Source of the DNA: Paenibacillus amylolyticus
GTDB lineage: Bacteria > Bacillota > Bacilli > Paenibacillales > Paenibacillaceae
DNA: 64,000 bases
Assembly (NCBI RefSeq): GCF_029689945.1
Contig: NZ_CP121451.1
Coordinates: forward strand, 4,216,001-4,280,000
Reading direction: 5' to 3'
Positions 39,145 through 50,071 of the stretch are shown piece by piece (position 1 is the first letter of the stretch; every line of letters begins with the position of its first letter). Position numbers and translations under genes: made by a program. The notes under the pieces are model-generated. The model worked only from the letters and a program-made list of their open reading frames with translations, did not search any database and was not told the origin of the DNA.

Positions 39145-39174
39145 GAAATCGTTACAGTTCTTGTCCCTCGACAT
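39145..39174 (+). repeat. Dispersed repeat family A copy
   Basis: CGGAAATCGTTACAGTTCTT followed by GTCCCTCGACA, with an exact core. It lies in the 264-base convergent gap between the peroxiredoxin and SDR genes, which otherwise holds nothing I can name. Confidence 0.55.
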
Positions 39175-39208
39175 TTTTAGATTCTTTGTTTTCCTGTACA
39201 GTGAATAT

Positions 39209-40234
39209 TTAGAGTGTAATTCCACCATCTGCAAGGATGATTGATCCTGTCATGTAACTGGAATAATCAGATGCAAGAAACGCAACGATTTGGGCGAGTT
39301 CTTCTGGCTCTGCATAACGCCCGATCCGCATATTCGGAAACTCTTCAGGTACGTAACCGCTCTCCTGCAGCGATTGCGGAACCGCAGCCGTCAATGTTGT
39401 AGACACACCTCCTGGGCAGATGGCATTAATACGAATACCTTTGCGCACATATTCAATGGCCGCCGCTTTGGTCAAACCCGCTACCGCATGTTTGCTTGCG
39501 GTGTATGCACCCAGACTGTGTTCAGCACGAACAGCCGTAGTGGATGCCGTATTGATGATATGCCCGTATCCCTGCTTATCCATAACCTGCAAGGCATATT
39601 TCATGCCCAAAAAGATCCCTTTCACATTCACATCCATGACCCGTGTAAATTCTTCCTCGGAGATATCCTGGAAACGTTGGAATTTCTGGAGTATACCCGC
39701 ATTGTTAAATGCCACGTCAATTTTTCCATAGGCTTCTACTGCTTTTTGAATATAGTTTTGAACATCGCTCTCTTTGGATACGTCAGCCTGTACAAAAGTT
39801 GCTTCGCCGCCATTTTTGCGAACCAGTGCTAACGTTTCTTCCCCTGTCTGCTCATTAAAATCAACCAGAACAAGCTTCGCTCCGCGAGATCCCATCATCA
39901 CCGCGCTGGCTCTTCCAATTCCACTGCCAGCTCCCGTAACCACGATCACTTTACCTTCCAGAGAAATCCCTTCTTTATTCCCTTTCGGTGCACCAATTTC
40001 TTGCTTCTGGAATGCTGGTTCAAACGCAATGGCTGCCAGTTCCTGCTTCAAAATCTGAAGTGTAGGCAAAGGAATATCTACCTGAGGCAATGCAGCTAGT
40101 TGATCCAACGTAAAGTTGGTGGCCATCTTGAACGTGGGTTCCTTCACGAACTCCGGCAAATGCTTTTCCAGTACAGCAAACGATTCTGCGTTGTTCAACA
40201 ATTCACCAATTCGGATATTCTCGTCATAACTCAT
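39209..40234 (-). CDS. SDR dehydrogenase with an N-terminal accessory module
   Basis: About 341 residues; ATG at 40234 (MSYDENIRIG) is nine bases after GGAGAG, while the upstream ATG at 40243 touches it. Residues 5-85 form a module (IRIGELLNNAESFAVLEKHL, then LDQLAALPQV) that also occurs at the C-termini of the GH78 and GH3 enzymes in this window. A classical SDR follows: VTGAGSGIGRA, NNAG, a catalytic Ser in NTASTT, Y-x-x-x-K in AYTASKHAV, and the terminal LADGGITL. Twelve bases after the P450 gene, so likely co-transcribed and oxidising its product. Confidence 0.9.
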   Translation of the reverse strand: MSYDENIRIGELLNNAESFAVLEKHLPEFVKEPTFKMATNFTLDQLAALPQVDIPLPTLQILKQELAAIAFEPAFQKQEIGAPKGNKEGISLEGKVIVVTGAGSGIGRASAVMMGSRGAKLVLVDFNEQTGEETLALVRKNGGEATFVQADVSKESDVQNYIQKAVEAYGKIDVAFNNAGILQKFQRFQDISEEEFTRVMDVNVKGIFLGMKYALQVMDKQGYGHIINTASTTAVRAEHSLGAYTASKHAVAGLTKAAAIEYVRKGIRINAICPGGVSTTLTAAVPQSLQESGYVPEEFPNMRIGRYAEPEELAQIVAFLASDYSSYMTGSIILADGGITL

Positions 40235-40255
40235 TAGGTTCATCTCTCCAATATA

Positions 40256-41487
40256 TTAGTATACGACCGGAAAAGCTTTGAGTCCCCGGATGATCATACC
40301 TGGCCTCCACTCCAGATGTTCCGCATCCGTATTTAACCGAATCTCCGGCAGCCGTTGAAGTAAAGCGTTGATGGCAATCTCGCCTTCAAGTCTCGCAAGT
40401 GGAGCGCCAAGACAATAATGAATTCCTTTACCAAAAGCAATGTGGTCATTGACTTTGCGAGTAATGTCAAACGTATCGGGTTCTTCATATCGACTGGAAT
40501 CCCGATTCGCGGAGGATAATGCGACCAGCATCATGTCTCCTTGGCGAATTTGTATTCCCTGAAAATCAAGGTTTTCGGCAGCCCAGCGTACATTGCTTAT
40601 TTCAGCTGGCCCATTAAATCGCAGCACTTCCTCAACTGCTGCTTGAATCAGATCCGGATCATCCATAAGTAGTTGCTTTTGCTGGGGATGTTCCAGCAAT
40701 GCCAGCATGCCGTTCCCGATCAGGTTCACTGTTGTTTCATGCCCTGCGATGATGAGTACGAATACAAGGGCATATAACTCCTGCTCTGTTAGTTTGTCAC
40801 CTTCTTCCTCTATGCTGATGAGATCGCTGATGAGGTCCTGTTGCATATGATTCCGGCGCTCTGTGATCAGTTCTTGTAAGTAATCCACAAAAGCCTTCAT
40901 TACTTCATCGCTCTCCTGATTCATCTGCGGATTGCTGACACTCTCCATAATGGTGTTGGACCAGGCTCTGAATTGGTCTTGATCCTTCAGCGGAACGCCT
41001 AACATTTCACATATAACGATAATGGGCAGCGGGAAGGCATAGTCCTCGATCAAATCAAACTCGCGAGTGTTTCCTGCCTGAATCTTGTCCAGCAATTCAT
41101 CACTTATTTCCACAATTCGTCCCGCAGCCTCTCAATCATACGGGGAGTAAATGCCTTCTGAATCAAGCGCCGCAATCGACGATGATCTTCAGGACCAACA
41201 CTGATCAGATTGCGTGAAATAATGGCCTGATGTGGAGGAACTGTCTCCTCCGTGTCATCCTTCCTGTTATCGAGAACACCGGTTACAAAGCGACCATCCT
41301 GCAAAATGTTGACGGCATCCTCATATCGGGTAACCATCCACGCAGTATGCCCACTTGGCAGTAATAATCGATGGACAGGCTCTTCGGCACGCAGCTTTTC
41401 ATAGACTGGGAAAGGCTGCTGAATGAAAGAATGATCCATGAAATCAACTTTGGACATGGAACGACCTTGATTCTCATTGGTAAACAT
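40256..41487 (-). pseudogene. Cytochrome P450, frameshifted
   Basis: ATG at 41487 after AAGGAG. N-terminal half: DHSFIQQPFPVYEKLRAEEP, WMVTRYEDAVNILQD, ISVGPEDHRRLRRLIQKAFT (C helix). It stops at DELWK, and the next frame resumes VEISDELLDKIQAG; one missing G near 41110 explains it. I-helix AGHETT, EEVLRF (E-x-x-R) and the haem Cys loop FGKGIHYCLGAPLAR are all intact. The restored 410 residues fit soluble class-I bacterial P450s of the CYP107/CYP109 kind. No ferredoxin or reductase is adjacent. The partner SDR follows. Confidence 0.85.
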
Positions 41488-41503
41488 CGCATCACTCCTT
41501 AAA

Positions 41504-41542
41504 ATGATAGTGTAAATATCACTACGATATAAATACTATCAT
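41504..41542. promoter_or_regulatory. Inverted repeat in the P450 promoter
   Basis: ATGATAGT and ACTATCAT are exact inverted arms 23 bases apart, enclosing a second imperfect palindrome AGTGTAAATATCACT. This sits 17-55 bases upstream of the P450 start and is a candidate operator for the P450-SDR pair. Confidence 0.5.
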
Positions 41543-41606
41543 ATTTATTGTTTCACTTTCAATTAAGTTCATATAATCCCAGTAATACGCGATAATTCGC
41601 AGCCTC

Positions 41607-43034
41607 CTACGGATTCAAACGTTCTTCTAGTTCTTTTACAATTTGAGGGTACTTCTCATCCAAATCGTACTTGCGCAGGCAGAGATACGTTAGAACGAAT
41701 ATCACCAAAGGAAGATATACTGTCAGAACCAGGATGCTGGTAATGGCTGAATCCGCTTGCCTTACTAACGCTCCATCGTAGTTGCCCATGGCAAGAATCC
41801 AGCCGATCATCGCTGCTGCCAGACCCGTACCAATTTTAACGCCAAAGCTGTTTGCGCTATTGACCATCCCAACTAACCGTTTACCTGTCTTCCATTCACC
41901 ATATTCCACGGTGTTGTTCACCAACACCCCGCCAACAGCCATCATTGGAATGGTTGCCAGTGTTGCGATACCTCCAAGTACTAAAGCTGCAATAAAGTTA
42001 TAGGGCATGAAGCAACGAATAAGTGATGAAACAATGCCAAGAATCATGCCGATCCGTGCGGTTCGGGTAAGTCCGAATTTCTTGATCATGGGTCCCACCA
42101 TAACAAATCCCAAAAATACCGGGACCAATCCAACTGCTCCCATGATTCCGATCAGGTTCTCATTCCCGAGAATATACTTGGTGTAATAGATTCCTGTTGA
42201 ACCGTTAAGCGTATACAACATGTTGATCAATAACTGAGCAAACAGCATGATGACCCAGTATTTGTTCTGGAACAAGAGCTTGATGCTTTCCCAGAAGGGA
42301 ATGTTATCGCTTTCAACAATACTTATGCCAGCATTATTTTCTTTGGATGCCAAGAAGGTCAGGATTAAGGAAATGAAAGATACAATACCCAATACAATCG
42401 CAACGATAATCCATGCTTTTTGATTCCCACCAAGCATATTGGTGATTGGAATTAATGTGATAGCGATAATCATCCCGATAATATATCCAAAGATGGTTCG
42501 GGTAAGGCCCATTTTACCGCGTTCTTCCACACTTCTGGTGCGAATCGCCATCAAGCTTCCATAAGGGATCGCAATTCCCGTATATACAATGGCTGAAGCA
42601 AAGGCGACTGTAGCTAAAGCATAGAAGGTTTTTACCGTTGATGATGCCTCGGTGGGCACTGTAAACAGCAATATGATAGATGCCATTGTGGGGAGAGCCA
42701 TCCATAGAATCCAAGGTCTAGCCTTTCCATATTTGGATTTTGTCGCGTCAACGATGCTACCCATCAGCAAGTCTGTTATTGCATTGATAAATTTGGTAAT
42801 GAGCATAATCGTACCCACTGTGGCAGCTGCAATGCCTACCTTATCTGTATAAAAATAAGTTAACATCCCGATCAGTCCGCTAATGGAGTTTAAGGCAACT
42901 TGCGCTGCTCCGTCGCCTAAGTAGTGGTAAGGGCGCATTGTTTTCTGAATGCCTTGGTCATCAAGACCTAATGCCTTGTTTTTTTTACTTCCCTTTACAA
43001 CTGGTGGATTAAGGATTTCCCGCTCTGTTTTCAT
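41607..43034 (-). CDS. GPH-family sugar:cation symporter
   Basis: 475 residues, AAGGGGGAA before ATG, about twelve membrane helices. YHYLGDGAAQVALNSISGLI, LMGSIVDATKSKYGKARPWI (the conserved D-x-T-x-S/K-x-G-K-x-R-P loop of GPH carriers) and a large central loop are typical. Next to the GH78 rhamnosidase gene (ends 43279) on the same strand, so import of rhamnose or a rhamnosyl glycoside is the natural guess. Confidence 0.92.
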   Translation of the reverse strand: MKTEREILNPPVVKGSKKNKALGLDDQGIQKTMRPYHYLGDGAAQVALNSISGLIGMLTYFYTDKVGIAAATVGTIMLITKFINAITDLLMGSIVDATKSKYGKARPWILWMALPTMASIILLFTVPTEASSTVKTFYALATVAFASAIVYTGIAIPYGSLMAIRTRSVEERGKMGLTRTIFGYIIGMIIAITLIPITNMLGGNQKAWIIVAIVLGIVSFISLILTFLASKENNAGISIVESDNIPFWESIKLLFQNKYWVIMLFAQLLINMLYTLNGSTGIYYTKYILGNENLIGIMGAVGLVPVFLGFVMVGPMIKKFGLTRTARIGMILGIVSSLIRCFMPYNFIAALVLGGIATLATIPMMAVGGVLVNNTVEYGEWKTGKRLVGMVNSANSFGVKIGTGLAAAMIGWILAMGNYDGALVRQADSAITSILVLTVYLPLVIFVLTYLCLRKYDLDEKYPQIVKELEERLNP

Positions 43035-43224
43035 TGCTGTTCCCCCTTATTTCATTCGCTTCATGATACCGCTTTCAAACATTATTTTAGTCCTCCTTAA
43101 GGGTTTAATATGGTAACTTCATTATTTTTTTTAGTAAATTCGTGTTGGTGCTTATCCTTTTTTTATGTGCTATTATTTTCGTGTTTATTTCGTTTTTCAA
43201 TAACGAATTTCTGTAATACGAAGA

Positions 43225-43249
43225 GGCACTGCTCGGTTCCGGCAGCGCC
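43225..43249 (-). terminator. Possible terminator after the GH78 gene
   Basis: GGCACTGC and GCAGCGCC pair across a nine-base loop about 30 bases after the GH78 stop codon. The T-tract is weak, so this may be partial. Confidence 0.4.
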
Positions 43250-43278
43250 ATCTATATTAACCCTTTTCGTTTTTACAA

Positions 43279-46008
43279 CTAGGATGCATTGAGTATTTGA
43301 ATGACCCTTCTAAATAACTGTTCAGTCTCCTCAGGTGTATTGGCGAGCATTTCGCTTACAGATAAATCATAGGCATATTGGATCATTGGGTGATCCAGCA
43401 TACCGGGAGCGTGCTCGTTTAACATTCGAACTGCTGTGGGCTCTTCCACTATCTCTTTAAGCGTGGAATCCATCGTAAACCGTTCTCTTTCGAGACGGGT
43501 ATGTGTAGCGTATTCGAAGCTGTAAGATCCGGAACCAACCTCCACAGGCACGGGTTTCTCAGGCAGTACAATAACTGCTGTTGTATTGGCCGGTATCGTT
43601 ACATTGACTATAATTTTACCCGCCGTGCATGACCAAGAGCTTCTTATCTCTCCGTAGACGGAATCAAAAGCAGCATCTACCGAACTGATTCCCCGGATGA
43701 ATTGAGGTTGTATTAGAATCTTCTTATAACCTGCTTCAATTGCATTAATTCCCGCCAGTTTTCTATACATCCATTCACCAATGGAACCATAGGCGTAATG
43801 ATTCAAGGAGTTCATACCTGATGTATCGAAATCACCATTAGGCAGAATGGAATTCCAGCGTTCCCATATCGTGGTAGCCCCTTTTTTTACGGCGTACAGC
43901 CAGGAAGGGAAATCCTCTTTTAGAAACAACGTACCCGCAAGGTCATGCAGGTCATTGTCCGATAGGGCATGACACAGATATGGAGTACCAACAAATCCTG
44001 TCGTGAGATGGTTTTTATGTTTCGCAATATTGTTTTCAAGCGTCTTGCGGATTCGATTCTTGTATCTTTCCTCAGCAAGGTTGAAGTGTAGAGCTAATAC
44101 GCAGGCCGTTTGAGTTTCGCTGACCAGTCTGCCAGTTGAAGAGATATATTCTGCATTGAAAGCCTGTTTGATCTGGTTATGCAATGCTTCGTAACGGACG
44201 GCATCTTCGCTTTTGTGCAGAAGCTTGGCTGTCTTTGCAACGAGTTCGGTCGAATACGCATAATAAGCGTTTGCTACCAGATAAACATCTGTGGCTCCTG
44301 TTCTCTCGTTACTAAACTCCTCCTTGTCCAACCCTAACCAGTCCCCATATTGATAACCGGTCTGCCATAATCCATTCGCTCCACAACGTGCAGTAATATA
44401 ATCAATCCACCCCTTCATGCTGTCGTATTGTTCTCGCAGCAATTGAAGATCTCCATAGGTTTGGTACATGACCCAAGGGACAATAACAGCGGCATCGCTC
44501 CAGGCAGCGGCACTTTCCTGATTTCCAAGAATGTTAGGAATGACATGGGGAACCCCATATTCCTCCGTCTGTTCAGAGGAAAGGTCGCGCAGCCATTTCT
44601 TGAAGAAGGAGGCAACATTCATATTGAACGCAGCGGTCCCGGCAAATACCTGTGCATCTCCTGTCCACCCTAGACGCTCGTCTCTTTGAGGGCAATCCGT
44701 CGGTATATCCAGAAAGTTACCTCTTTGGCTCCACTGAATGTTGCTTTGCAATTGGTTCACCATCCCATTGGAGGTTACGAAAGTGCCTGTTTCCTCCAGA
44801 CTTGAATGCAGCACGCAAGCTGTAAATTGATCAAGCTGGATCTCATGCATGCCTTCAACGGCGATATAGCGAAATCCGTGGAACGTGAAATGCGGACGGA
44901 AAATTTGATCATTACCGTTACAGATCAATCGATCAATAGATACCGCCTGTCTTAACGTATCCGGATAGAAATTTCCTTCCTTATCAAGCACCTCCGCATG
45001 CCGTATGGTTATCGTTTGACCTTTACGTCCTTTTGTTCGCAGCTCTACAAACCCGGTAAGGATTTGCCCAAAGTCAATGACAGATTCTCCTTTTGGGGTT
45101 GTGATCAACTGAAGGGCAGGAAGTTTTTTGGTAATTTTGACAGGTTCACTTTCCTGAGCAACAAGACGATTTTTATCAAAAAAAGCTGTCTCCACATGGA
45201 AGGACTGATTCTCATGGAAACAGGAATCATAAGTCTCACCCATGTAGATTTCACTTGAACGGATGGGTCCTGTAGTCACCTGCCAAGTTTGGTCGGTTGC
45301 AACGATTTCTTTTGTTCCATCCGTATAGACAATGTGGATTTCCGCAAGTACAGCAACTCTATCTCCGTAATGGTTCGGAGTGCATGTAAAACCAAATATG
45401 CCTTTATACCAGCCATTCCCCACCATAATCTCTATTTTGTTCTGGCTCTCCAGCAGCCCGTCCAAACGGTATGTCTGATACTGTAACCGCTCGTTGTAAT
45501 TCGTCCATCCAGGTGCAAAGTAGTCTTCTCCTACTCTTGTTCCATTGATCGCAATTTCATAAACACCGAGGGAAGTCGTATAGATTCGGGCTTGTTGTAT
45601 CTCCTTTTCGAGGGAGAATTCTTTGTAGAAAACGGGTGGAGCACTTTCTTCGCTCGGGAATGGATGTGTGATCCACTCCGCCTGAAAGTTGCTGCCTTTC
45701 AGCAACCCGGTCTCAAAATGTCCTTCGATGACTGCGTGATTACCTTGGTTGTCCCAAACTTCGACTTGAACTTGATATAATGTCGTGGACTGCAAACGAG
45801 GACCAGCGTATTCCACTAAAATGGAGACGTCTTCATCCTTCTTTCCAGAATCCCAGATGTTCTGCAAATCTTGTGTGACTATGATTCGGTAAGCGGATTG
45901 CATAACTTCCTGTTCAGCAGAGACCAATTTCCATGAGAATCTCGGGTTTATTCTGTCCAGTCCAATCGGATTTTGCATGTATTCAATTCGAAAATCTTTT
46001 AATTCCAT
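43279..46008 (-). CDS. GH78 alpha-L-rhamnosidase with a C-terminal accessory module
   Basis: 909 residues from MELKDFRIEYMQNPIGLDRI, AAGGGTGG before ATG. Domain order: N-terminal beta domains (NPRFSWKL, YKGIFGFTCTPNHYGD), the jelly roll, then the (alpha/alpha)6 barrel with IPTDCPQRDERLGWTGDAQV, whose Asp/Glu pair includes the expected general acid, and later GATTIWERWNSILPNGDF. The last 65 residues (STLKEIVEEPTAVRMLNEHA) are the module shared with the SDR and GH3 proteins. No signal peptide, so it acts on imported rhamnosides; divergent from the AraC regulator. Confidence 0.93.
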   Translation of the reverse strand: MELKDFRIEYMQNPIGLDRINPRFSWKLVSAEQEVMQSAYRIIVTQDLQNIWDSGKKDEDVSILVEYAGPRLQSTTLYQVQVEVWDNQGNHAVIEGHFETGLLKGSNFQAEWITHPFPSEESAPPVFYKEFSLEKEIQQARIYTTSLGVYEIAINGTRVGEDYFAPGWTNYNERLQYQTYRLDGLLESQNKIEIMVGNGWYKGIFGFTCTPNHYGDRVAVLAEIHIVYTDGTKEIVATDQTWQVTTGPIRSSEIYMGETYDSCFHENQSFHVETAFFDKNRLVAQESEPVKITKKLPALQLITTPKGESVIDFGQILTGFVELRTKGRKGQTITIRHAEVLDKEGNFYPDTLRQAVSIDRLICNGNDQIFRPHFTFHGFRYIAVEGMHEIQLDQFTACVLHSSLEETGTFVTSNGMVNQLQSNIQWSQRGNFLDIPTDCPQRDERLGWTGDAQVFAGTAAFNMNVASFFKKWLRDLSSEQTEEYGVPHVIPNILGNQESAAAWSDAAVIVPWVMYQTYGDLQLLREQYDSMKGWIDYITARCGANGLWQTGYQYGDWLGLDKEEFSNERTGATDVYLVANAYYAYSTELVAKTAKLLHKSEDAVRYEALHNQIKQAFNAEYISSTGRLVSETQTACVLALHFNLAEERYKNRIRKTLENNIAKHKNHLTTGFVGTPYLCHALSDNDLHDLAGTLFLKEDFPSWLYAVKKGATTIWERWNSILPNGDFDTSGMNSLNHYAYGSIGEWMYRKLAGINAIEAGYKKILIQPQFIRGISSVDAAFDSVYGEIRSSWSCTAGKIIVNVTIPANTTAVIVLPEKPVPVEVGSGSYSFEYATHTRLERERFTMDSTLKEIVEEPTAVRMLNEHAPGMLDHPMIQYAYDLSVSEMLANTPEETEQLFRRVIQILNAS

Positions 46009-46158
46009 GAGATAACCACCCTTCAACATAGATCGTGGACCAAAATGTTAACGCTTACCTAAATATCATAATGAATTTTCCCTGTAAAATATGGTGCTAT
46101 CATTGTAATTTTATAATTTTGATGTGATAAGATGATTAAAAAAGGAGCCAAACACAAA

Positions 46159-47381
46159 ATGGATCTAAAACGTCAATGTAAACTCATTGCTGAACTTTTT
46201 GATATGTCCATCTTCTTCGTAAGCTCCACCGGAGAAGTTCAATTCGAACTGTTGGGTAAACGAATCCTTAATCCGCTGTATAAAAATGATAAACAATTCT
46301 TTTTTTCAGTGTTGGGGTTTGATCCATCTGTGTGTAAAAAGATCCTTCAATTGTAAGAACGATGTTTTTTGAGAACTACATTCTAATTGGTATTGGTAAC
46401 GAACTGAACGATGCAGGAACCATCATTTTAGGACCTTGCCTTCCATTTAGCTTAATTGAACATAAAATAAATGGGCTCATTAATGACACACATCTCTTTG
46501 TGAACCGGGAACAAGTATTTCATTATTATCAGTCTGTTCCTGTGATAACCCACGAGAGGCTAATCAACATCACGATTTTGGTGAATCAAATGTTTAATCA
46601 TGAATTGATCGAAGCTGCGGATGTACTACAGGACTCTTTACGCGGTATGTATATCAACGAAAAAGAAATACAAGGTTCCATAAATCCTTCAAAAGGCTAT
46701 GATGAGGCGCTCCATCACAATCCACTGGAAGAAAAGAAATTGTTAATGATCGTCAAGGAAGGCAAATTGGATATGCTCAAGCATTTTACACAACTTGGTC
46801 GTGAGAATACAGGGGTCCTGTCCAAATCAAGTCATATCCGTTCTAAAAAGAATCTTGGCATCATCGGAATAGCTCTTGCAGCCAGGGCAGCAATCGATGG
46901 GGGTCTCTATTCGGAGATTGCTTTTTCAGTAAGTGATGTTTACATACAGCGCCTTGAGGATCTGCGGACAGATAAAGAGATCGATCAATGCTGCTTGGAA
47001 GCATTTTTTTCATTAACCGAGAAAGTCTCTCAGGTGAATGAATCGCAGCATTCTAAAATCGTAACACTGTGCAAAAATTATATATATAACCATCGGTATT
47101 CCAAGATTACACACGAGGAAATTGCTGAACAAGCCGGTATCAGCCCAAACTATCTGTCTGTTCTATTTAAAAAAGAAGTTGGGGTTCCCGTTAATGAATA
47201 TATTCAACACATCAAAATTAAGGAAGCTAAACATATGATTCAATTTACGAGTACTCCGCTTTCCGAGATCGGGTCTCTTTTGAGCTTTACGGATCAGAGT
47301 TATTTCACCAAGATTTTTAAAAAACACACAGGCAGAACCCCGAAGCAGTATCAACAAACGCATCATATGATAGAGGAATAA
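46159..47381 (+). pseudogene. AraC-family regulator, frameshifted early
   Basis: Start chosen at ATG 46159 (MDLKRQCKLIAELF), twelve bases after AAAAAGGAG. After SVCKKILQL a stop intervenes; one missing T at about 46350 would give FVRTMFFENYILIGIG and the long second frame. The N-terminal sensor is of the YsiA/two-domain type without receiver Asp. The C-terminal 100 residues hold two HTH motifs (THEEIAEQAGISPNYLSVLF and LSEIGSLLSFTDQSYFTKIF, then GRTPKQYQQ). Divergent from GH78, convergent with GH3, so a regulator of the rhamnoside/glucoside genes is likely. Confidence 0.85.
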
Positions 47382-47404
47382 GCCCGGGCTGCGCCGGGCT
47401 TATT
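47377..47404. terminator. Bidirectional terminator between AraC and GH3 genes
   Basis: AATAAGCCCGG and CCGGGCTTATT form a perfect 11-bp stem with a six-base loop, overlapping the AraC stop codon. It serves both converging genes. Confidence 0.85.
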
Positions 47405-47420
47405 CTAACGATGCATGGAT

Positions 47421-49667
47421 TCAACGGTTAACAGCGGATAAAATGCTCTGAAGTGTTTCTTCTGTGAACTGACCGTTGCTCATAAGTGCTGCATTGTGCA
47501 ATGTGGTACCCTTAATTAATTCCTGCATTCCCTCACCCAGTCCAGCTTCATTCCCATCATATTGCCCCATCGCAGCCATAATTTCAGCACCAACGGGATG
47601 CTCTAGTAATTCTCCGAATGTGGAATGCCTGGTAATTGGTTTGGTTACAATAATGCTCGATTCTACCTCGATCGTTTCAACGAGTTCAATCTCTCTTGAA
47701 GATTTTCCGACCATAATGTCGAATGTACCCGTCTCCACATGCCAGTCTTTCAGCGTAACGTCGTAGAAAGCAAAAGCTCTTTTGTCCAGTTCAAAATGTA
47801 CGGTGGTCTCTTCACCAGGCTGAAGTGAAACTTTGGCGTACCCCTTCAATTCCTGAAGTGGACGTGGCACCGTTGATTCCACATCACGTACATATAGCTG
47901 AACGGCCTCTTTGCCTGCTCTCTCACCCGTGTTTTTAACTTTTGTAGTAACCACTACACTGCCGATATCTTTGATCTGTTTATGACTGACCTGCAGATCA
48001 CTATATTCAAATTGGGTGTAGCTCAAACCGAAGCCAAATGGAAACAAAGGCTCCACATCTCTTGTATCGTAATGACGGTAGCCCATAAAAATACCTTCTC
48101 GATATTCGGCAGTTTCACCGTCTCCGGGGAAATTCAGGTACGACGGATTGTGGATCAGTTTTCTAGGAAATGTCTCAGCCAGTTTCCCGCTTGGATTTAC
48201 GTTTCCATAGAGAATATCAACAATCGCACCGCCCAAAGCCTGTCCTCCAAGGTATGCCTCCAATACAGCTTTAACTTGATCCAGCCAAGGCATTTCAATG
48301 GGACCTCCGTTACTCAAAACAACAACAATATTCTCTTGAACCTCCGCGACTGCTTCAATTAAAGTTCGGTGACTTTCAGGCAATTGAAGGTGTTTCCGGT
48401 CGAAGCCTTCGGACTCATAACGTTCAGGCAGACCGGCAAAAATCACAGCAACCTGTGCATTCTTTGCGGCAGCTACTGCTTCTTGAATCAGTTCTTCATC
48501 TACAACATCTTCGTCTAATCTATAACCGGCCGCATACGAGATGCTTGCACTGTCAGTGGCTGTTTTTAGGATTTCTTCATAGATGTTATCCAGCTTCGTC
48601 GGCATAATATGTGAACTACCGCCGCCCTGGTAGCGTGGGTTCTGCGCGAATGCTCCGATCACTGCAATGGAATCTTCGGTGTTTAGAGGCAGAATGCTCT
48701 CCTCATTTTTAAGCAGGACCATGCATTCACTTGCAATCTTTCTGGCCAATTGGTGTTGGGCCTCTACATCAATCGAAGCTGACTTCCGCTGGCTATCTAC
48801 CGCTTTGAATACAAGTGACAACAATCTCTCAACAGACTGATCCAGCACCTCTTCGCTCAACTTGCCCGAAAGAACAGCTTCAATAATCTTCTTACTTCCG
48901 ATCCCGTTACTGGAAGGCATTTCAAGGTCCAGTCCGGCAGCTAATCCCTGATCCCGTTCATTGACCGCCCCCCAATCGGACACCACTACACCTGCAAATC
49001 CCCATTCTTCCCGCAGAATTTCAGTCAGTAACCGGCTGTTTTCGGAACAAAAATCACCATTTACTTTGTTATAAGCGGCCATGACGGTCCACGGCTCTCC
49101 CTCTTTCACTGCATACTCAAAGCTCGCCAGGTAGATTTCCCGCAAAGTTCGTTCATCGACCACCGCATCGACAGACATTCGCTTATATTCCTGGTTGTTT
49201 ACAGCAAAATGTTTGATGGAAGTACCCACGCCTTGGCTTTGTACGCCTTGAATATAGCTGGCTGCCAAAGTCCCCGATAAATAAGGGTCTTCAGAAAAAT
49301 ATTCGAAATTTCGGCCACACAGCGGGGAACGCTTGATATTCGCACCAGGGCCCAAAACAATCGAAATATCCGCTGCTATTGCTTCTTGTCCAAGTGCTTT
49401 CCCCATCGTATGGGCAAGTTCGCGGTTCCACGATGAGGCAACACCACTTCCGGTTGGGAAGCAGGTAGCGGGCATACTTTGGTTTATACCTAAGTGGTCT
49501 GCGCTCCCCTCTTGTTTTCTAATTCCGTGAGGACCATCTGACATCATAATAGAGGGAACCCCAAGGCGTTCAATGGAATGGGTATTCATGAAATCTTTAC
49601 CTGAGCAGAATTCTGCTTTTTCTTCTAATGTCATTTGCTTGATCATTTCTTGTGTATTTCGTTCCAT
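47421..49667 (-). CDS. GH3 beta-glucosidase-type glycosidase with a C-terminal accessory module
   Basis: 748 residues; GTGGAGGA seven bases before ATG. GH3 order: the (beta/alpha)8 domain with [43 protein letters not shown] and the nucleophile Asp in VVSDWGAVN; then the alpha/beta sandwich ([13 protein letters not shown], where Glu may be the acid/base) and a fibronectin-III-like domain ([17 protein letters not shown]). The last 65 residues begin [20 protein letters not shown] and match the module in the SDR and GH78 proteins. No signal peptide. Single gene; probably hydrolyses imported beta-glucosides or related. Confidence 0.93.
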   Translation of the reverse strand: MERNTQEMIKQMTLEEKAEFCSGKDFMNTHSIERLGVPSIMMSDGPHGIRKQEGSADHLGINQSMPATCFPTGSGVASSWNRELAHTMGKALGQEAIAADISIVLGPGANIKRSPLCGRNFEYFSEDPYLSGTLAASYIQGVQSQGVGTSIKHFAVNNQEYKRMSVDAVVDERTLREIYLASFEYAVKEGEPWTVMAAYNKVNGDFCSENSRLLTEILREEWGFAGVVVSDWGAVNERDQGLAAGLDLEMPSSNGIGSKKIIEAVLSGKLSEEVLDQSVERLLSLVFKAVDSQRKSASIDVEAQHQLARKIASECMVLLKNEESILPLNTEDSIAVIGAFAQNPRYQGGGSSHIMPTKLDNIYEEILKTATDSASISYAAGYRLDEDVVDEELIQEAVAAAKNAQVAVIFAGLPERYESEGFDRKHLQLPESHRTLIEAVAEVQENIVVVLSNGGPIEMPWLDQVKAVLEAYLGGQALGGAIVDILYGNVNPSGKLAETFPRKLIHNPSYLNFPGDGETAEYREGIFMGYRHYDTRDVEPLFPFGFGLSYTQFEYSDLQVSHKQIKDIGSVVVTTKVKNTGERAGKEAVQLYVRDVESTVPRPLQELKGYAKVSLQPGEETTVHFELDKRAFAFYDVTLKDWHVETGTFDIMVGKSSREIELVETIEVESSIIVTKPITRHSTFGELLEHPVGAEIMAAMGQYDGNEAGLGEGMQELIKGTTLHNAALMSNGQFTEETLQSILSAVNR

Positions 49668-50071
49668 TCATATTCCTCCACCCTTAATGATATCGCTTAC
49701 TTATATAAGGATAGATGAATCCGCTTATCGAATATGGTAATATAATTGTTTTTTTAGAATTAATCAACTGAATCGTATCGCATCATCATTTTTTCCACCA
49801 ATCTATTTACTACACAAGGTATACGAGTTGAAATTCAAAAGCCTGCTTGCCAGCATAGAACAATAGAAAGAATCAACGATAAACGTAGATTACCAATAAC
49901 AAAAGGTTGAATTACAAAAGCCCACAGGGAATCACTTTTTATGTGATATCCTTGTGGGTTGATTTGTGTTTTGAACTCGGTTGTGAATGTACGGCGTTAA
50001 GGTCCCCTTTCGTTGACAAACCACATCCAAGTTGATAGCATAATTTAATTGAACTTAAGGAGGTCCTTCTC
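49668..50071. other. Intergenic region with a terminator hairpin
   Basis: 404 bases upstream of both GH3 and the TetR gene. It holds a hairpin at 49921-49958 (CCCACA-GG, ATCAC, loop, GTGAT, CC-TGTGGG), flanked by AAAAG and TTG. This seems out of place between divergent promoters and may mark a lost gene. Nothing else is supported. Confidence 0.5.
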
